Positions 1 to 8,985 of a stretch of DNA of 64,000 bases are shown one piece after another. The translations under genes were made by a program, and so were the position numbers. Below the pieces are notes generated by a model that ran no database searches, was not told where the DNA came from, and was given only the letters and a program-made list of their open reading frames with translations. Numbering within the stretch: position 1 is the first letter of the stretch; each line of letters opens with the position of its first letter. Source of the DNA: Promethearchaeota archaeon (GTDB taxonomy: Archaea > Asgardarchaeota > Lokiarchaeia > Sigyniarchaeales > SOKP01); the NCBI GenBank assembly GCA_019058365.1, contig JAHPZE010000002.1, forward strand, positions 186,001 to 250,000, in the 5' to 3' direction.

Positions 1-347
1 CCTTCTTTTTCAGCTGTCTTAACAATATCAGGGTAAAGTGTTTGCCATTCCATATTTTCTCCGGCTATTGCGGATTTCAGATTTTCAATCGTAGTCCCAA
101 GCGTAGTTGGGAATTCTGCATCAGGGATCACTTTCATTTCATCAAATTTTTCTTCCTTCTTAAATTGTTGGAGCATTTTATAAAACCAACTACCATGTTC
201 TTTTTCTTGATCTGATGTTTCATCAAAAACTTTTGATATCAACACAAATCCTTCTTTTTTCGCGACTTTAGAAAAATAGTTGTATCTATTACGGGCTTGA
301 GATTCTCCCACATATGCGGTATATAATTTTTTAGCAGTTTCTTTCAT
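1..347 (-). CDS. Rubrerythrin-like diiron protein (3' part cut by window edge)
   Basis: The minus-strand frame opens with ATG at 345-347 and runs off the left edge, so about 115 N-terminal residues are visible. The start (MKETAKKLYTAYVGESQARN) and a following segment with EKEH give the helix pattern of the rubrerythrin ferritin-like domain, in which Glu and His residues bind two irons. Rubrerythrins reduce hydrogen peroxide in the cytoplasm of anaerobes. The C-terminal rubredoxin-like domain, if present, lies outside the window. The gene reads in the same direction as the downstream sulfur/redox gene but is separated from it by about 118 bases of AT-rich DNA, so it probably has its own promoter. 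Confidence 0.85.
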   Translation of the reverse strand, partial: MKETAKKLYTAYVGESQARNRYNYFSKVAKKEGFVLISKVFDETSDQEKEHGSWFYKMLQQFKKEEKFDEMKVIPDAEFPTTLGTTIENLKSAIAGENMEWQTLYPDIVKTAEKE

Positions 348-464
348 AGTTTTTAACCTCCATTTTTAAATTGGAAATTCGTTTTATATGAATATATTTG
401 GATTTATATTATTTCGCCTATTTTTTAACTTTTTTACTTATAATTTAAAGAAAAAAAAATTATT

Positions 465-2849
465 TTAATAATAAGTTTCTGTCATTCTACTTTCTTCCAA
501 TTCTACGGGAAAACCTTTTCTATGCCATATCATCATACCCCCAGTTAAATTTCTAATATCTTTAAAATCCGCTTGGGCTAGTATTCGCGCTGCCATCATA
601 GAGCGAGAACCAGAGTGACATATTACAATTATTTCCTCATCCTTATAATCTTTGATAATATCTGGATTATTTAATAACTCTCCTAAAGGAATTGATTTAG
701 TATTTTTGATATGACCCTGTGGACCAAGATATTCTTGGGGTGTTCGAACATCGATCATAAGAGGAGGTTCTTCTTTAGTGCTAATACGTTCAAAAAGCTC
801 ATCAGCACTAATATCTGAAACTGGAGGTGTATCAGGAGGTCTTAATTCTTTTCTAGTTTTCTTTTTGACAGGAGCTATAACTTCAATAGGTTGAACCTTT
901 TCTAATGTAGCAACTAACATCCCCTTTTCTTTTCCAAGATGTAATAACTTTACTGCTTCGTTTAATTTAGAATAAGCCTCAACACTAGATTTAAATCCTA
1001 GATCTGTTGCATATACTTTTAATTTCTTATTTTCCGGTAATGTATCAAGCCCTTTAATTAGTGCATTTAAAGGACCCGGACATGAAAGTCCACAAGCATC
1101 TACTTCTATGTAATCTTCACTTTCAATAGCCTTTTCATGAACGAATTCTTCAATAACATTTTCGGAACCCCCACATGCTGCCATTATTTCTTCTGTTGTC
1201 GCATTTGCCATTTCATAAATTTTAAAACCCCCAGTTAGTTCATACACTTCTTTAAAACCATTTTGTAATAGAATTCTTAATGCCAAATAACTCCGATATC
1301 CTACTTCACAGTAAACATACATTGATTTATCATGAGGAATTTCATCTAGCCGGGTTCTAAGTTCCTCAATTGGAACATTTGTTGAGCCTTCAATGGATCT
1401 AGCAGAAAATTCTTCTTTAGTCCTAACGTCTAATAAAAGAGCTCCATTATTTACATTGCTAATAAAATCATGCCATTGCCAAATAGGCATATCTTCTCTA
1501 AGAAAGTTAGATGCGACAAATCCAGCCATATTTACGGGATCCTTAGCAGAACCGTAAGGAGGGGCGTACGTTAATTCTAGTTCTTCTAAATCAAAAACAG
1601 TGCCATTAAACTTTATTACTGTTGAGATAACATCAATTCTTTTTTCTGTACCTGGACCTCCAACCGCCTGTGCTCCAAGAATTTTCCCATTTGGAACCTC
1701 AAAAATTAATTTTAGGGTTATTGGTACTGCTCCAGGATAATAACCTGCATGATTATTAGGATGAATATAAATTTTGTTGTAATCTAAACTTAGATTTTTT
1801 AATTGTTTTTCAGTTAATCCTACAGAACCAACTGTCAGATCAAAAACTTTAACAACAGATGTTCCTAAAACCCCTTTATATTCTGAATTTCTTCCAGCAA
1901 TATTATCTGCCGCTATTCTTCCCTGTTTATTTGCGGGACCTGCTAATGCAATTGATATTGGTTTTTTAGTTTGAAAATGATCAACTTGAACAATATCACC
2001 AACAGCATAAACACTCGGATTAGAAGTTTGCATTCTATTATTAACAATAACATATCCTTTTTCGGTGACTTCTAAGTCAGCCTCTTTAGCCAGTTTATTT
2101 TCTGGTCTAATACCAATAGATAAAATAACTAAATCTGTTTCTATCATTCGACCACTTTTTGTTTTAACAAAAGGTTCATCGTTATCATTTCTTCCAAAAG
2201 AATCAACAGGATCTGCTAAAACCAAACAAACTCCATTTAAAATTAATTCTTGGTGGATAAATTGCGCTATTTCCTTATCTATTGGTGGCATGACTTGATC
2301 TAACATTTCAACGATTTTAACCCTCACTCCTTTCTTTACTAGGTTTTCTGCCATTTCTAATCCAATGAAACCACCTCCTATAACAACTGCCCTTTTGATA
2401 TTAGATTTTTCAACATAGTCACGTATTTTTACAGCATCTGGAATGGTCCCTACTGTAAAATAAGGAACGCTATCAAGCCCAAGAAATGAAGGTACTATTG
2501 GTTTTGAGCCGGTTGCTAAGATTAAATAGTCATAATCAAGAATAAATTCATTTAAATTTTTTAAATCTTTCACATTAACTTTTTTTTGGTCTTTATCTAT
2601 TGAAATTACCTCATTATTAACTCGAACATCAATATTAAATCTCTCGAGGAATATTTCTGGTGTTACCAATTCTAAAGACTCACGATCTTTTATTATATTT
2701 CCTACATAGTAAGGTAATCCACAATTCGCAAATGATACGTATGGACCTCGGTCTAACATAATTATTTCGAAATCTTCTCTTAATCTTCTTAATCTAGCGG
2801 CAGCAGAAGCACCTCCCGCCACACCCCCAACTATTACTACTCTTTTCAT
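465..2849 (-). CDS. CoA-disulfide/polysulfide reductase fused to rhodanese-TusA-rhodanese
   Basis: This is a four-part fusion of about 794 residues (numbered here from a GTG four codons upstream; the ATG at 2847-2849 is the better start). Residues 5-450 are an FAD/NAD(P) disulfide reductase of the CoA-disulfide reductase family: VGGVAGGASAAAR binds FAD, SFANCGLPYY carries redox Cys47, and a second Rossmann motif lies near 160. Rhodanese domain 1 covers about 465-560 with Cys518 in YCEVGYRS. A TusA domain (about 585-655) has CGLSCPGPL with Cys594. Rhodanese domain 2 (about 685-785) has Cys748 in ICHSGSRS. All three sulfur-carrying cysteines are present. By family knowledge it reduces CoA persulfide, polysulfide or CoA disulfide; the appended domains suggest sulfur hand-off within one chain. 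The substrate is inferred. Confidence 0.9.
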   Translation of the reverse strand: MKRVVIVGGVAGGASAAARLRRLREDFEIIMLDRGPYVSFANCGLPYYVGNIIKDRESLELVTPEIFLERFNIDVRVNNEVISIDKDQKKVNVKDLKNLNEFILDYDYLILATGSKPIVPSFLGLDSVPYFTVGTIPDAVKIRDYVEKSNIKRAVVIGGGFIGLEMAENLVKKGVRVKIVEMLDQVMPPIDKEIAQFIHQELILNGVCLVLADPVDSFGRNDNDEPFVKTKSGRMIETDLVILSIGIRPENKLAKEADLEVTEKGYVIVNNRMQTSNPSVYAVGDIVQVDHFQTKKPISIALAGPANKQGRIAADNIAGRNSEYKGVLGTSVVKVFDLTVGSVGLTEKQLKNLSLDYNKIYIHPNNHAGYYPGAVPITLKLIFEVPNGKILGAQAVGGPGTEKRIDVISTVIKFNGTVFDLEELELTYAPPYGSAKDPVNMAGFVASNFLREDMPIWQWHDFISNVNNGALLLDVRTKEEFSARSIEGSTNVPIEELRTRLDEIPHDKSMYVYCEVGYRSYLALRILLQNGFKEVYELTGGFKIYEMANATTEEIMAACGGSENVIEEFVHEKAIESEDYIEVDACGLSCPGPLNALIKGLDTLPENKKLKVYATDLGFKSSVEAYSKLNEAVKLLHLGKEKGMLVATLEKVQPIEVIAPVKKKTRKELRPPDTPPVSDISADELFERISTKEEPPLMIDVRTPQEYLGPQGHIKNTKSIPLGELLNNPDIIKDYKDEEIIVICHSGSRSMMAARILAQADFKDIRNLTGGMMIWHRKGFPVELEESRMTETYY

Positions 2850-2978
2850 AAAAGTAACCACATTCTTTATTTGTTTAAAACTCCTTTAACTATTTTTATA
2901 AAGCGATTAATTTAAATTTGGCTATTATAAGTTAGAAAAATTAGTATATTATCTAATATTATAAAAAATGATATTAAA

Positions 2979-4112
2979 ATGGATGTTAATAAATTATTAA
3001 CCGAAATAAATTCATGTATAGACTGTAAGGATTGTATGGAAGTATGTGATACTTACAAAGTTACTCATGATGAATTTAAATCACCTAACGGAAGATTAAA
3101 AATAGCTGAAAAAGTTTTTTCGAATAGTCAGATTACAGAAGAAGAACTCATAGGGCTGTATACTTGTACATTATGTGGATTATGTGATTTAACTTGTCAA
3201 CAAGAAATTCAAATATCGGAGATTATTCATTCATCAAAAGTTAGGCTTGTAGAAGAAAATAAAGCACCATTAGAAATACACAATAAAATCATAAAAGGTA
3301 TTATTGAAAAAGACAACGCTGTTGGGGGAAATCCAGAAGATAGATTAAATTGGTTATCTGAAAGTTATAAAACAACAGAATTATTTGAAAAAAAAGACTC
3401 AGATACTCTGTTATTTTTAGGATGCATGTCTTCATTTCGCGTAACAGAAAGTGCTCTTGCGCCCTACTCAATTTTAAAACTTGCTGGTTATGATTTTAAA
3501 ATTTTAGAAGAAGAACCATGTTGTGGAGAATATGTATATTCCGCTGGAAATCTTAATCTTGCTAAGAAGATATTTCAAGAAAATATTGAACTATTTAAAA
3601 GGGTAGGAATAAAAAATTTGATAGTTACATGTGGAGGTTGTTTGTATGCCTTTGATAAAGTATACAGAAAATATTTTAAAGATTTCAATCTAAATGTGAG
3701 ACACATAATTGATGTTATTTATGAGTTGGAAAAAAGCAATAAAATTACATTAAAACCATTGAATAAACTGATTACTTATCATGATCCTTGTCGGGTAGGG
3801 AGAAAATATAAAAGTGGACCTCTATACTCTAAACCCCGAAAACTTTTAAATAAATGTGGTTTAGAAATCAAAGAACTTTCCGAAAACCCAGAAGAATGTC
3901 CTTGTTGTGGAGCGGGTTCCGGAATTAGAGGTGTTGATAGTAGTATTTGTATTAAAATAGGTAAAGATTTCTTTAAGAATGTCGAATCTAGAGAAATAGT
4001 TACATCTTGTCCTTTATGTGTGTTTAATTTTAGATATGTTAACTATAAGAATCAAATGGATAAAGATAGTAAATATATAACGGATTATATTTTAGAGTCA
4101 TTAAAAAAATAG
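2979..4112 (+). CDS. Fe-S oxidoreductase, HdrD/GlpC-like with two CCG domains
   Basis: The 377-residue protein has an N-terminal double [4Fe-4S] ferredoxin region with Cys13/16/19/23 and Cys63/66/69/73, followed by two cysteine-rich CCG domains (EEPCCGEYVYSAG near 185 and ECPCCGAGSGIRG near 310). This is the build of HdrD, GlpC and LldE-type subunits that pass electrons to a partner flavoprotein or to heterodisulfides. No flavin subunit gene is adjacent; the gene is divergent from the CoA-disulfide reductase fusion, which is a possible partner by proximity only. Electron-transfer function is well supported by family, but the donor and acceptor cannot be told from sequence. Confidence 0.85.
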   Translation: MDVNKLLTEINSCIDCKDCMEVCDTYKVTHDEFKSPNGRLKIAEKVFSNSQITEEELIGLYTCTLCGLCDLTCQQEIQISEIIHSSKVRLVEENKAPLEIHNKIIKGIIEKDNAVGGNPEDRLNWLSESYKTTELFEKKDSDTLLFLGCMSSFRVTESALAPYSILKLAGYDFKILEEEPCCGEYVYSAGNLNLAKKIFQENIELFKRVGIKNLIVTCGGCLYAFDKVYRKYFKDFNLNVRHIIDVIYELEKSNKITLKPLNKLITYHDPCRVGRKYKSGPLYSKPRKLLNKCGLEIKELSENPEECPCCGAGSGIRGVDSSICIKIGKDFFKNVESREIVTSCPLCVFNFRYVNYKNQMDKDSKYITDYILESLKK

Positions 4113-4151
4113 AAAATTATTTAATAAACGATAAAAACAATTATAGAAGAC

Positions 4152-4796
4152 TTATTGATAATAAGCAATATCTCGTTTTACTTTAAGGTATTTTTTTATT
4201 GAAGCAATTAAAAACGCTATGAAACCAAAAATTGAAATAATTAATACAATTGTTTCCATATTAGTTGGATATTTATCATCATTAGGAAAAAAATTAAATA
4301 ATCCATATGTTGTGAAATAGTATTCATATCGCTTATAATTATTATCCCATGATACGTTATATTTACCGGGTTGCATAGTCCATATCCTTGTATCAAATAT
4401 CATATTCTTGTACATTAAATATCCAACAATCATATAGTTAAAAGTGTAAGTTTTACCTGAATTTTGATGTGTGAATGTAATGTTACCAACTACATTGTCA
4501 TCTATAACCATTGGAAAATATCCTATAACCATGATGATATATCTATTTGAATACAAATAAGTAGGGGGGATATTTATTACTTGTTCACCAGATACTGGTC
4601 CACCTGCATACCTCCAGATCAATTTTGAACGTACTGAGATGACAAATATTAATTGAGCTATTCCTATAGAAAGTAATAAAATCGCGATCATTATGCCTTT
4701 TTTGAAAGTAACTTCTGGGTCTTTCTTTTTAGGAACTTTCTTTTTGGAATTAGGGTGAATATCATCTCTCCAATCCCATTCTGTTTTGTTTTTCAT
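4152..4796 (-). CDS. Hypothetical membrane-anchored protein with two terminal TM helices
   Basis: I do not recognise this 214-residue protein. It begins with a charged, Lys-rich cytoplasmic segment, then a hydrophobic helix at about 33-52, an extracellular-looking domain of about 120 residues rich in Tyr, Thr and Asn, a second hydrophobic helix at about 182-200, and a short basic tail (KKYLKVKRD). The topology would put both ends in the cytoplasm and the central beta-rich part outside. It is convergent with the upstream Fe-S gene (39 bases between stops). The start ATG at 4794-4796 is the only good candidate. Confidence 0.6.
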   Translation of the reverse strand: MKNKTEWDWRDDIHPNSKKKVPKKKDPEVTFKKGIMIAILLLSIGIAQLIFVISVRSKLIWRYAGGPVSGEQVINIPPTYLYSNRYIIMVIGYFPMVIDDNVVGNITFTHQNSGKTYTFNYMIVGYLMYKNMIFDTRIWTMQPGKYNVSWDNNYKRYEYYFTTYGLFNFFPNDDKYPTNMETIVLIISIFGFIAFLIASIKKYLKVKRDIAYYQ

Positions 4797-5326
4797 TTAA
4801 TATTCATTATTATGCTATTTTCATAAAAAAAATAGTTTAATATTCTTTAAGTTTTCTACTTAATTTATAATGCGTTATAATTTCTTGAATTATTAATCTT
4901 TAAATCTCTATAATTCTTTTGATAAATTTCCTAATCGATCTTAAGCCGTGTTTTTCAGAGTTAATACATTTCAATCTTAAATTTTTACCATATACTTGTA
5001 ACTAAATCTATTAAAAAATACCCCCAGATACAATTAAAACATATTTATGTTGAAAAAAATCAAAAATATTTTTTATAGTGGTTTCTTATCCACCATTTCT
5101 ATCACCCCCTAATGCTAATGCCTCTCTATTTTAAATTAGAATATTTGAATTTTTGTTACTTAACACTTCAAGATAATCAAGATATGCTAGTAGAGTGGTT
5201 TTTCACATCCATCCAAAAATGAGGGAAATATGGAAAGGAAATTGAAATGAAAGTTGAAACAAACATAATAAAAATTAACGATAAATAAAAATTACATTAG
5301 ATACTCAAAAAGAAAAAGAAAAAAAA
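4797..5326. other. Intergenic, 530 bases, no gene seen
   Basis: AT-rich DNA between two minus-strand genes. I see no open frame with coding character on either strand. Only short Met-initiated frames of a dozen codons occur (for example near 5184). It contains a C-rich patch near 5020-5110 and a weak 4-bp inverted repeat (GTGG/CCAC) around 5080-5095, too short to call. The right part probably holds the terminator of the iscU-like gene; the left part is upstream of the small membrane protein gene. Confidence 0.5.
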
Positions 5327-6127
5327 TTAACCTCTATAATCTAAAATGACTACAGCGTCAACGAAAAGTTCATATTTCTCGTCTTCATCGAAATCATGGA
5401 TAACAACCTTTTCAATTTCACCTAGTTCCCCGTTGATTTCATTGAGTTCTGATTGTTGCACGACTTTTACATCAGATTGTTTCAATTTTTTTGCAATTTC
5501 CACAGTTCCGGGGATCTCTTTTGCGGAAGTAACTACTATTACTCTCCCTGTATATTCAGTTAATTTGAGGGCTAATTCTAAAGAATCATCACCTGTATCA
5601 ACGATCAACGTTCTCTTCTCCCTTAGTTCTTCGAGATCAGGAACTTCCGTATAGACTCCTTTCCCCTTGAACTCATCAACACCGAGTATTACTCGCACAT
5701 CCAGCTGACATGAAGTAACAACTTCTACTTCTGGTTTTGTTCCCTCACGATAGTTATTTATCGCAGCTTTTAACGCATCTGCGGCTAGATTTGAACAATG
5801 CATTTTGATTGGAGGTAAACCGTCTAATTCCTCCGCTACATCGCTTCGAGTAATTTTATATGCATCATCAAGAGTCATTCCCTTAGCCATCTCAGTTACC
5901 ATTGATGAAGTCGATACTGCAGATCCACAACCAAAAGTTCTGAATTTAATATCATCAATGATATCTTCCCCTTTATCATTTTTCCCTACTTTTATGAATA
6001 TTTCCATTAGATCTCCGCATACTGGATTTCCAACCTTCCCATATCCATCGGGATTCTCAATAGACCCTACATTTCTTGGATTCCGAAAATGGTCCATTAC
6101 CTTATCGGTATATTTATGTACACTCAT
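5327..6127 (-). CDS. IscU/NifU-type Fe-S scaffold with degenerate reductase-like C-terminal domain
   Basis: Residues 1-130 are a complete IscU-like scaffold domain with the three ligand cysteines: Cys37 in GNPVCGDLM (with Asp39), Cys67 in FGCGSAVSTSS and Cys111 in MHCSNLA. It should assemble Fe-S clusters. Residues about 171-266 are an unusual addition: the order of strands and phrases (DSLELALKLTEYTGRVIVVT, then EINGELGEIEKVVIHD and ELFVDAVVIL) resembles the NAD-binding half of thioredoxin-reductase-like flavoproteins, but the GxGxxG motif is lost (DTGDDS). An extra Cys140 lies in the linker. The ATG at 6125-6127 directly follows the upstream stop, so it is translationally coupled to the IscS-like gene. 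The tail may dock a redox partner; that is inference. Confidence 0.9.
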   Translation of the reverse strand: MSVHKYTDKVMDHFRNPRNVGSIENPDGYGKVGNPVCGDLMEIFIKVGKNDKGEDIIDDIKFRTFGCGSAVSTSSMVTEMAKGMTLDDAYKITRSDVAEELDGLPPIKMHCSNLAADALKAAINNYREGTKPEVEVVTSCQLDVRVILGVDEFKGKGVYTEVPDLEELREKRTLIVDTGDDSLELALKLTEYTGRVIVVTSAKEIPGTVEIAKKLKQSDVKVVQQSELNEINGELGEIEKVVIHDFDEDEKYELFVDAVVILDYRG

Positions 6128-7318
6128 TTAATATTCCTCCTCTTGTAATTTTTTTAATAAATCTGAAGGCGTTAGTGGTGATAAAATTCTTAACCTTCTT
6201 ACAATTCCGGGTAATACTTTTATAATTTTATCAATATCTTTTTCTTCTGTAAATCTCCCTAAAGTTAATAATAAACTCCCATGTGCTTCCTCATGTAATA
6301 GACCACAAGACATAAGCGTATGGGAGGGTTCTAGAGTCTTTGAAGAACAGGCAGAACCCGTTGCTACCTCCACTTTTTCATCCTTTAAGGAGAGAAGCAA
6401 TGATTCACCTTCAATATAATCAAACCGGAAATTAGCATTATTTGGCGTCCTTATCTCAGGATGCCCATTTAAATACGATTTAGGTATTTTTAAAACTTCT
6501 CTAATTAATTTATCCCTAAGAATTTTTAATCTAGCAGCTTCTTCATTTATTTCTGTTTTCATTATCTTTGCAGCTTCTGCAAAACCGACTATTCCTGGCA
6601 TATTTTCAGATCCTGACCTTATTCCCATTTCCTGACCACCCCCAATAATAATCGGATTTATTCTCACACCTTTCTTAAGGTATAAAGCCCCTATACCCCT
6701 TGGTCCATAAATGTCATTCGAAGACAAGGTCAATAAATCAAAAGGAACTTTTTGTACATCAATAGGTATGGTACTTTCACTTGCTACAGCATCAGAATGA
6801 AACCAGATCTTTTTCTTTTGAGCAATTTCCACAATTTCTTCTACAGGCTGCAGTGATCCAATTTCATTACTTGCCGTAGAAACTGAGATTAGGATTGTCT
6901 CGTCAGTTATTAAACGCTCCAATTTGCTTAGATTAATAATACCAAATCTGTCTACAGGGACTTTACTCACTCTAAATCCTTGCCTCTCCAAAAATTTCCC
7001 TATATTTAATACCGAAATATGTTCAATCTCAGAAATTATAATATGATTTCCTTGTCTCTTGTTTCGGAGAGCTGCTCCAATTATCCCTAAATTATTTGAT
7101 TCAGTAGCCCCAGAAGTAAAGATGATGTTGTCTGGATTTGGAGCATTAATAAATTCAGCTACTTTAAGTCGAGATTCTTCTAAAGCATTAGTAGCATGAT
7201 ATCCATAATTATGTAATGAAGATGGATTGCCAAATTCCTCAGTGAAATATGGTTTCATAGCCTCAAAAACACGAGGATCGACTGGTTTTGCTGCTTGGTA
7301 ATCTAAATACGCACTCAA
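6128..7318 (-). CDS. IscS/NifS-like protein lacking the PLP Schiff-base lysine
   Basis: A full-length (396 residues) class V aminotransferase-fold protein of the NifS/IscS family. The N-terminus (SAYLDYQAAKPVDP), GATESNN near 70, His100 and Asp176 fit the family, and the active cysteine loop GSACSS is intact (Cys324). However, the usual SAHKxxGPKG motif reads SSNDIYGPRG, so the PLP lysine position is Asp202, and the PLP-contacting Gln of DAxQ is Ala179. A cysteine desulfurase cannot run its normal chemistry without the lysine. From memory, Archaeoglobus fulgidus IscS has the same Lys-to-Asp change and still binds IscU. It is flanked by tusA-like (18 bases upstream) and iscU-like (abutting) genes, so a persulfide-relay or scaffold role is inferred. 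Confidence 0.9.
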   Translation of the reverse strand: MSAYLDYQAAKPVDPRVFEAMKPYFTEEFGNPSSLHNYGYHATNALEESRLKVAEFINAPNPDNIIFTSGATESNNLGIIGAALRNKRQGNHIIISEIEHISVLNIGKFLERQGFRVSKVPVDRFGIINLSKLERLITDETILISVSTASNEIGSLQPVEEIVEIAQKKKIWFHSDAVASESTIPIDVQKVPFDLLTLSSNDIYGPRGIGALYLKKGVRINPIIIGGGQEMGIRSGSENMPGIVGFAEAAKIMKTEINEEAARLKILRDKLIREVLKIPKSYLNGHPEIRTPNNANFRFDYIEGESLLLSLKDEKVEVATGSACSSKTLEPSHTLMSCGLLHEEAHGSLLLTLGRFTEEKDIDKIIKVLPGIVRRLRILSPLTPSDLLKKLQEEEY

Positions 7319-7335
7319 TACTTTTACCTTTTTTA

Positions 7336-7590
7336 TTATTTCATTTTCTTAAATATAAATATTAAATCATCGCCATCTCTACTAAATTCTACTACTTTTG
7401 TATCTGTTCTTTTAGCCCATCTTTTAAGATCCTCTTCTGCAGCGGGATCATCAGCTATAACCTTAAAACATTGTCCTATATTTAGAGCTTCACTTAAATT
7501 CCTCACTTCAAATAATGGCTCAGGACAATATAGACCTCTTGTGTCTAAGATCTCTTTAATTTCTACTCGTTCACTTTGTTCATTATTCAA
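7336..7590 (-). CDS. TusA-family sulfur carrier
   Basis: This 84-residue protein matches the TusA/SirA fold: the N-terminal LDTRGLYCPEPLFEVR holds the conserved CPxP motif with Cys22, followed by a DDPAAEEDLKRWAKR segment that corresponds to the second helix. TusA proteins carry sulfur as a persulfide and pass it to acceptors. It is the first gene of a three-gene minus-strand operon with the IscS-like and IscU-like genes, which points to sulfur delivery for Fe-S clusters. The upstream 465-2849 fusion has its own TusA domain, so two TusA units lie within 7.6 kb. Confidence 0.92.
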   Translation of the reverse strand: MNNEQSERVEIKEILDTRGLYCPEPLFEVRNLSEALNIGQCFKVIADDPAAEEDLKRWAKRTDTKVVEFSRDGDDLIFIFKKMK

Positions 7591-7793
7591 TTTTAAAACC
7601 TTCTTGAAAAGATTCTCTTGATATATAAACGGTTCAAAAAGAGTATAAATCTTCTCATTATAATTTAATAAACTTTAATCCTAACTGAGAAAATTGTATA
7701 AAACCAATAAAAAAAGATAGTTATATTTTATAAGTTTTTAAACTGAATATAGTAAAAAAGAGAAAATTAAAAATATCAAATCAAAAGATATAT

Positions 7794-8429
7794 TTATTCA
7801 ATTCCAGCTAAACTTTTTATATGTTTCACTCCATCAACAGCATCATCTGCAAAATCATCGGCACCAAGTTTTTTTGCTAGTTCCATATTTAAAGGGGCAC
7901 CTCCAACAATTAGTTTAACTTTGTTACGGAGTCCTGCGGCTTTTAAAGCTTCATGAACAACTCTTATATGTTCTACTGTCATAGTTAATAAAGTACTTAA
8001 AGCAACAATTGTAGCCCCAGTTTCTTTTACTTTTTCAATAATAGTATTCTCATCAACATCCATCCCTAAATCATGAATTTCAAAACCAGAACTTAAGAGG
8101 AGAGAACCTAGTATATTCTTTCCAATATCATGATTATCTCCTTTCACTGTAGCAATAATTATTTTCACATTATCCTCTGCTTTATCAGCAGCAGCTAATA
8201 CAGGCTTCAAAATGGCAAAAGCTTCTTTCATAGTTTCTCCAGCAAGAACAAGTTCAGTTAAGTAATACTCTTTTTCTTCATAACGCCGACCAACTTCGTC
8301 CATACCCTTTGTTAAAGAATTCAATATATCAAAAGCATCCTTACCCTCATTTAATGCTTCTTTTACTGCATCTGCAATATCATCAACTTCTAATTCGATT
8401 ACTAATTCTGTTAATTTTTCAAGATCCAT
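7794..8429 (-). CDS. Methyltransferase-associated corrinoid (B12-binding) protein
   Basis: A 211-residue protein with an N-terminal helical cap (about 1-85) and a B12-binding Rossmann domain with GDNHDIGKN (His100 as the lower cobalt ligand), followed by LSTLLTMTVEH and GGAPLN, the standard cobalamin-binding signatures. It matches the MtbC/MtaC/MttC family that shuttles methyl groups between a substrate-specific methyltransferase and an acceptor. No methyltransferase gene is beside it, so the methyl donor is unknown. It fits with the CdhE/AcsC corrinoid subunit and the CbiMQO cobalt transporter elsewhere in the window. Confidence 0.9.
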   Translation of the reverse strand: MDLEKLTELVIELEVDDIADAVKEALNEGKDAFDILNSLTKGMDEVGRRYEEKEYYLTELVLAGETMKEAFAILKPVLAAADKAEDNVKIIIATVKGDNHDIGKNILGSLLLSSGFEIHDLGMDVDENTIIEKVKETGATIVALSTLLTMTVEHIRVVHEALKAAGLRNKVKLIVGGAPLNMELAKKLGADDFADDAVDGVKHIKSLAGIE

Positions 8430-8985
8430 AAAAATCTCTTTCCTTTAAGAAAATCTAATAGTAATTATTATTAAAATAAATTAAAATTATCCTTTAAATC
8501 TTATTTTAATAAAAAGACACATAAATCGAAAATTTTTAGATTTTACTACAGAAAAAGAAAGCGAGGGAGATGAGAAAAATTAAAATCTTGAAAGTCTAAG
8601 ATTTTACAAAATTTAGATAGTTACCATTTTAATTAGGAAATTTCCTCAATTACTCGAATTGTGTAATTTTAGGGGATATTATTTGTAGTTTCTCAATCTT
8701 CCCTCTAGGGTATAATTATGATACTTTAATATTTAAACTTAATTCAATTATAAACTAAAATTCTAAAAATCCTTCAAAAATCGCTCTAAAATTATCATTA
8801 CAAAATTATTTAATAATGAGTTGGGGTTAAATATGTATGTAATAACTACCAGCCATATTTATGAGTAAAAAATTAATTACTTTTACTTATTATTTTTGAG
8901 ATTAATATACCTTAATTTTTAAGATATTATTGTAAATAATTATTATTGGCACTAAAAATATAAATAAAAAATTATTATAAACATC
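8430..8985. other. Divergent intergenic region with a 9-bp hairpin
   Basis: A 556-base AT-rich gap between the divergent corrinoid-protein gene and the ABC transporter operon. I see no coding frame. A perfect stem of nine pairs (TAAAATCTT 8581-8589, AAGATTTTA 8598-8606, eight-base loop) is the only clear structure. The region must contain both divergent promoters; several TATA-like runs occur near 8880-8960, but no single one stands out. Confidence 0.5.
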
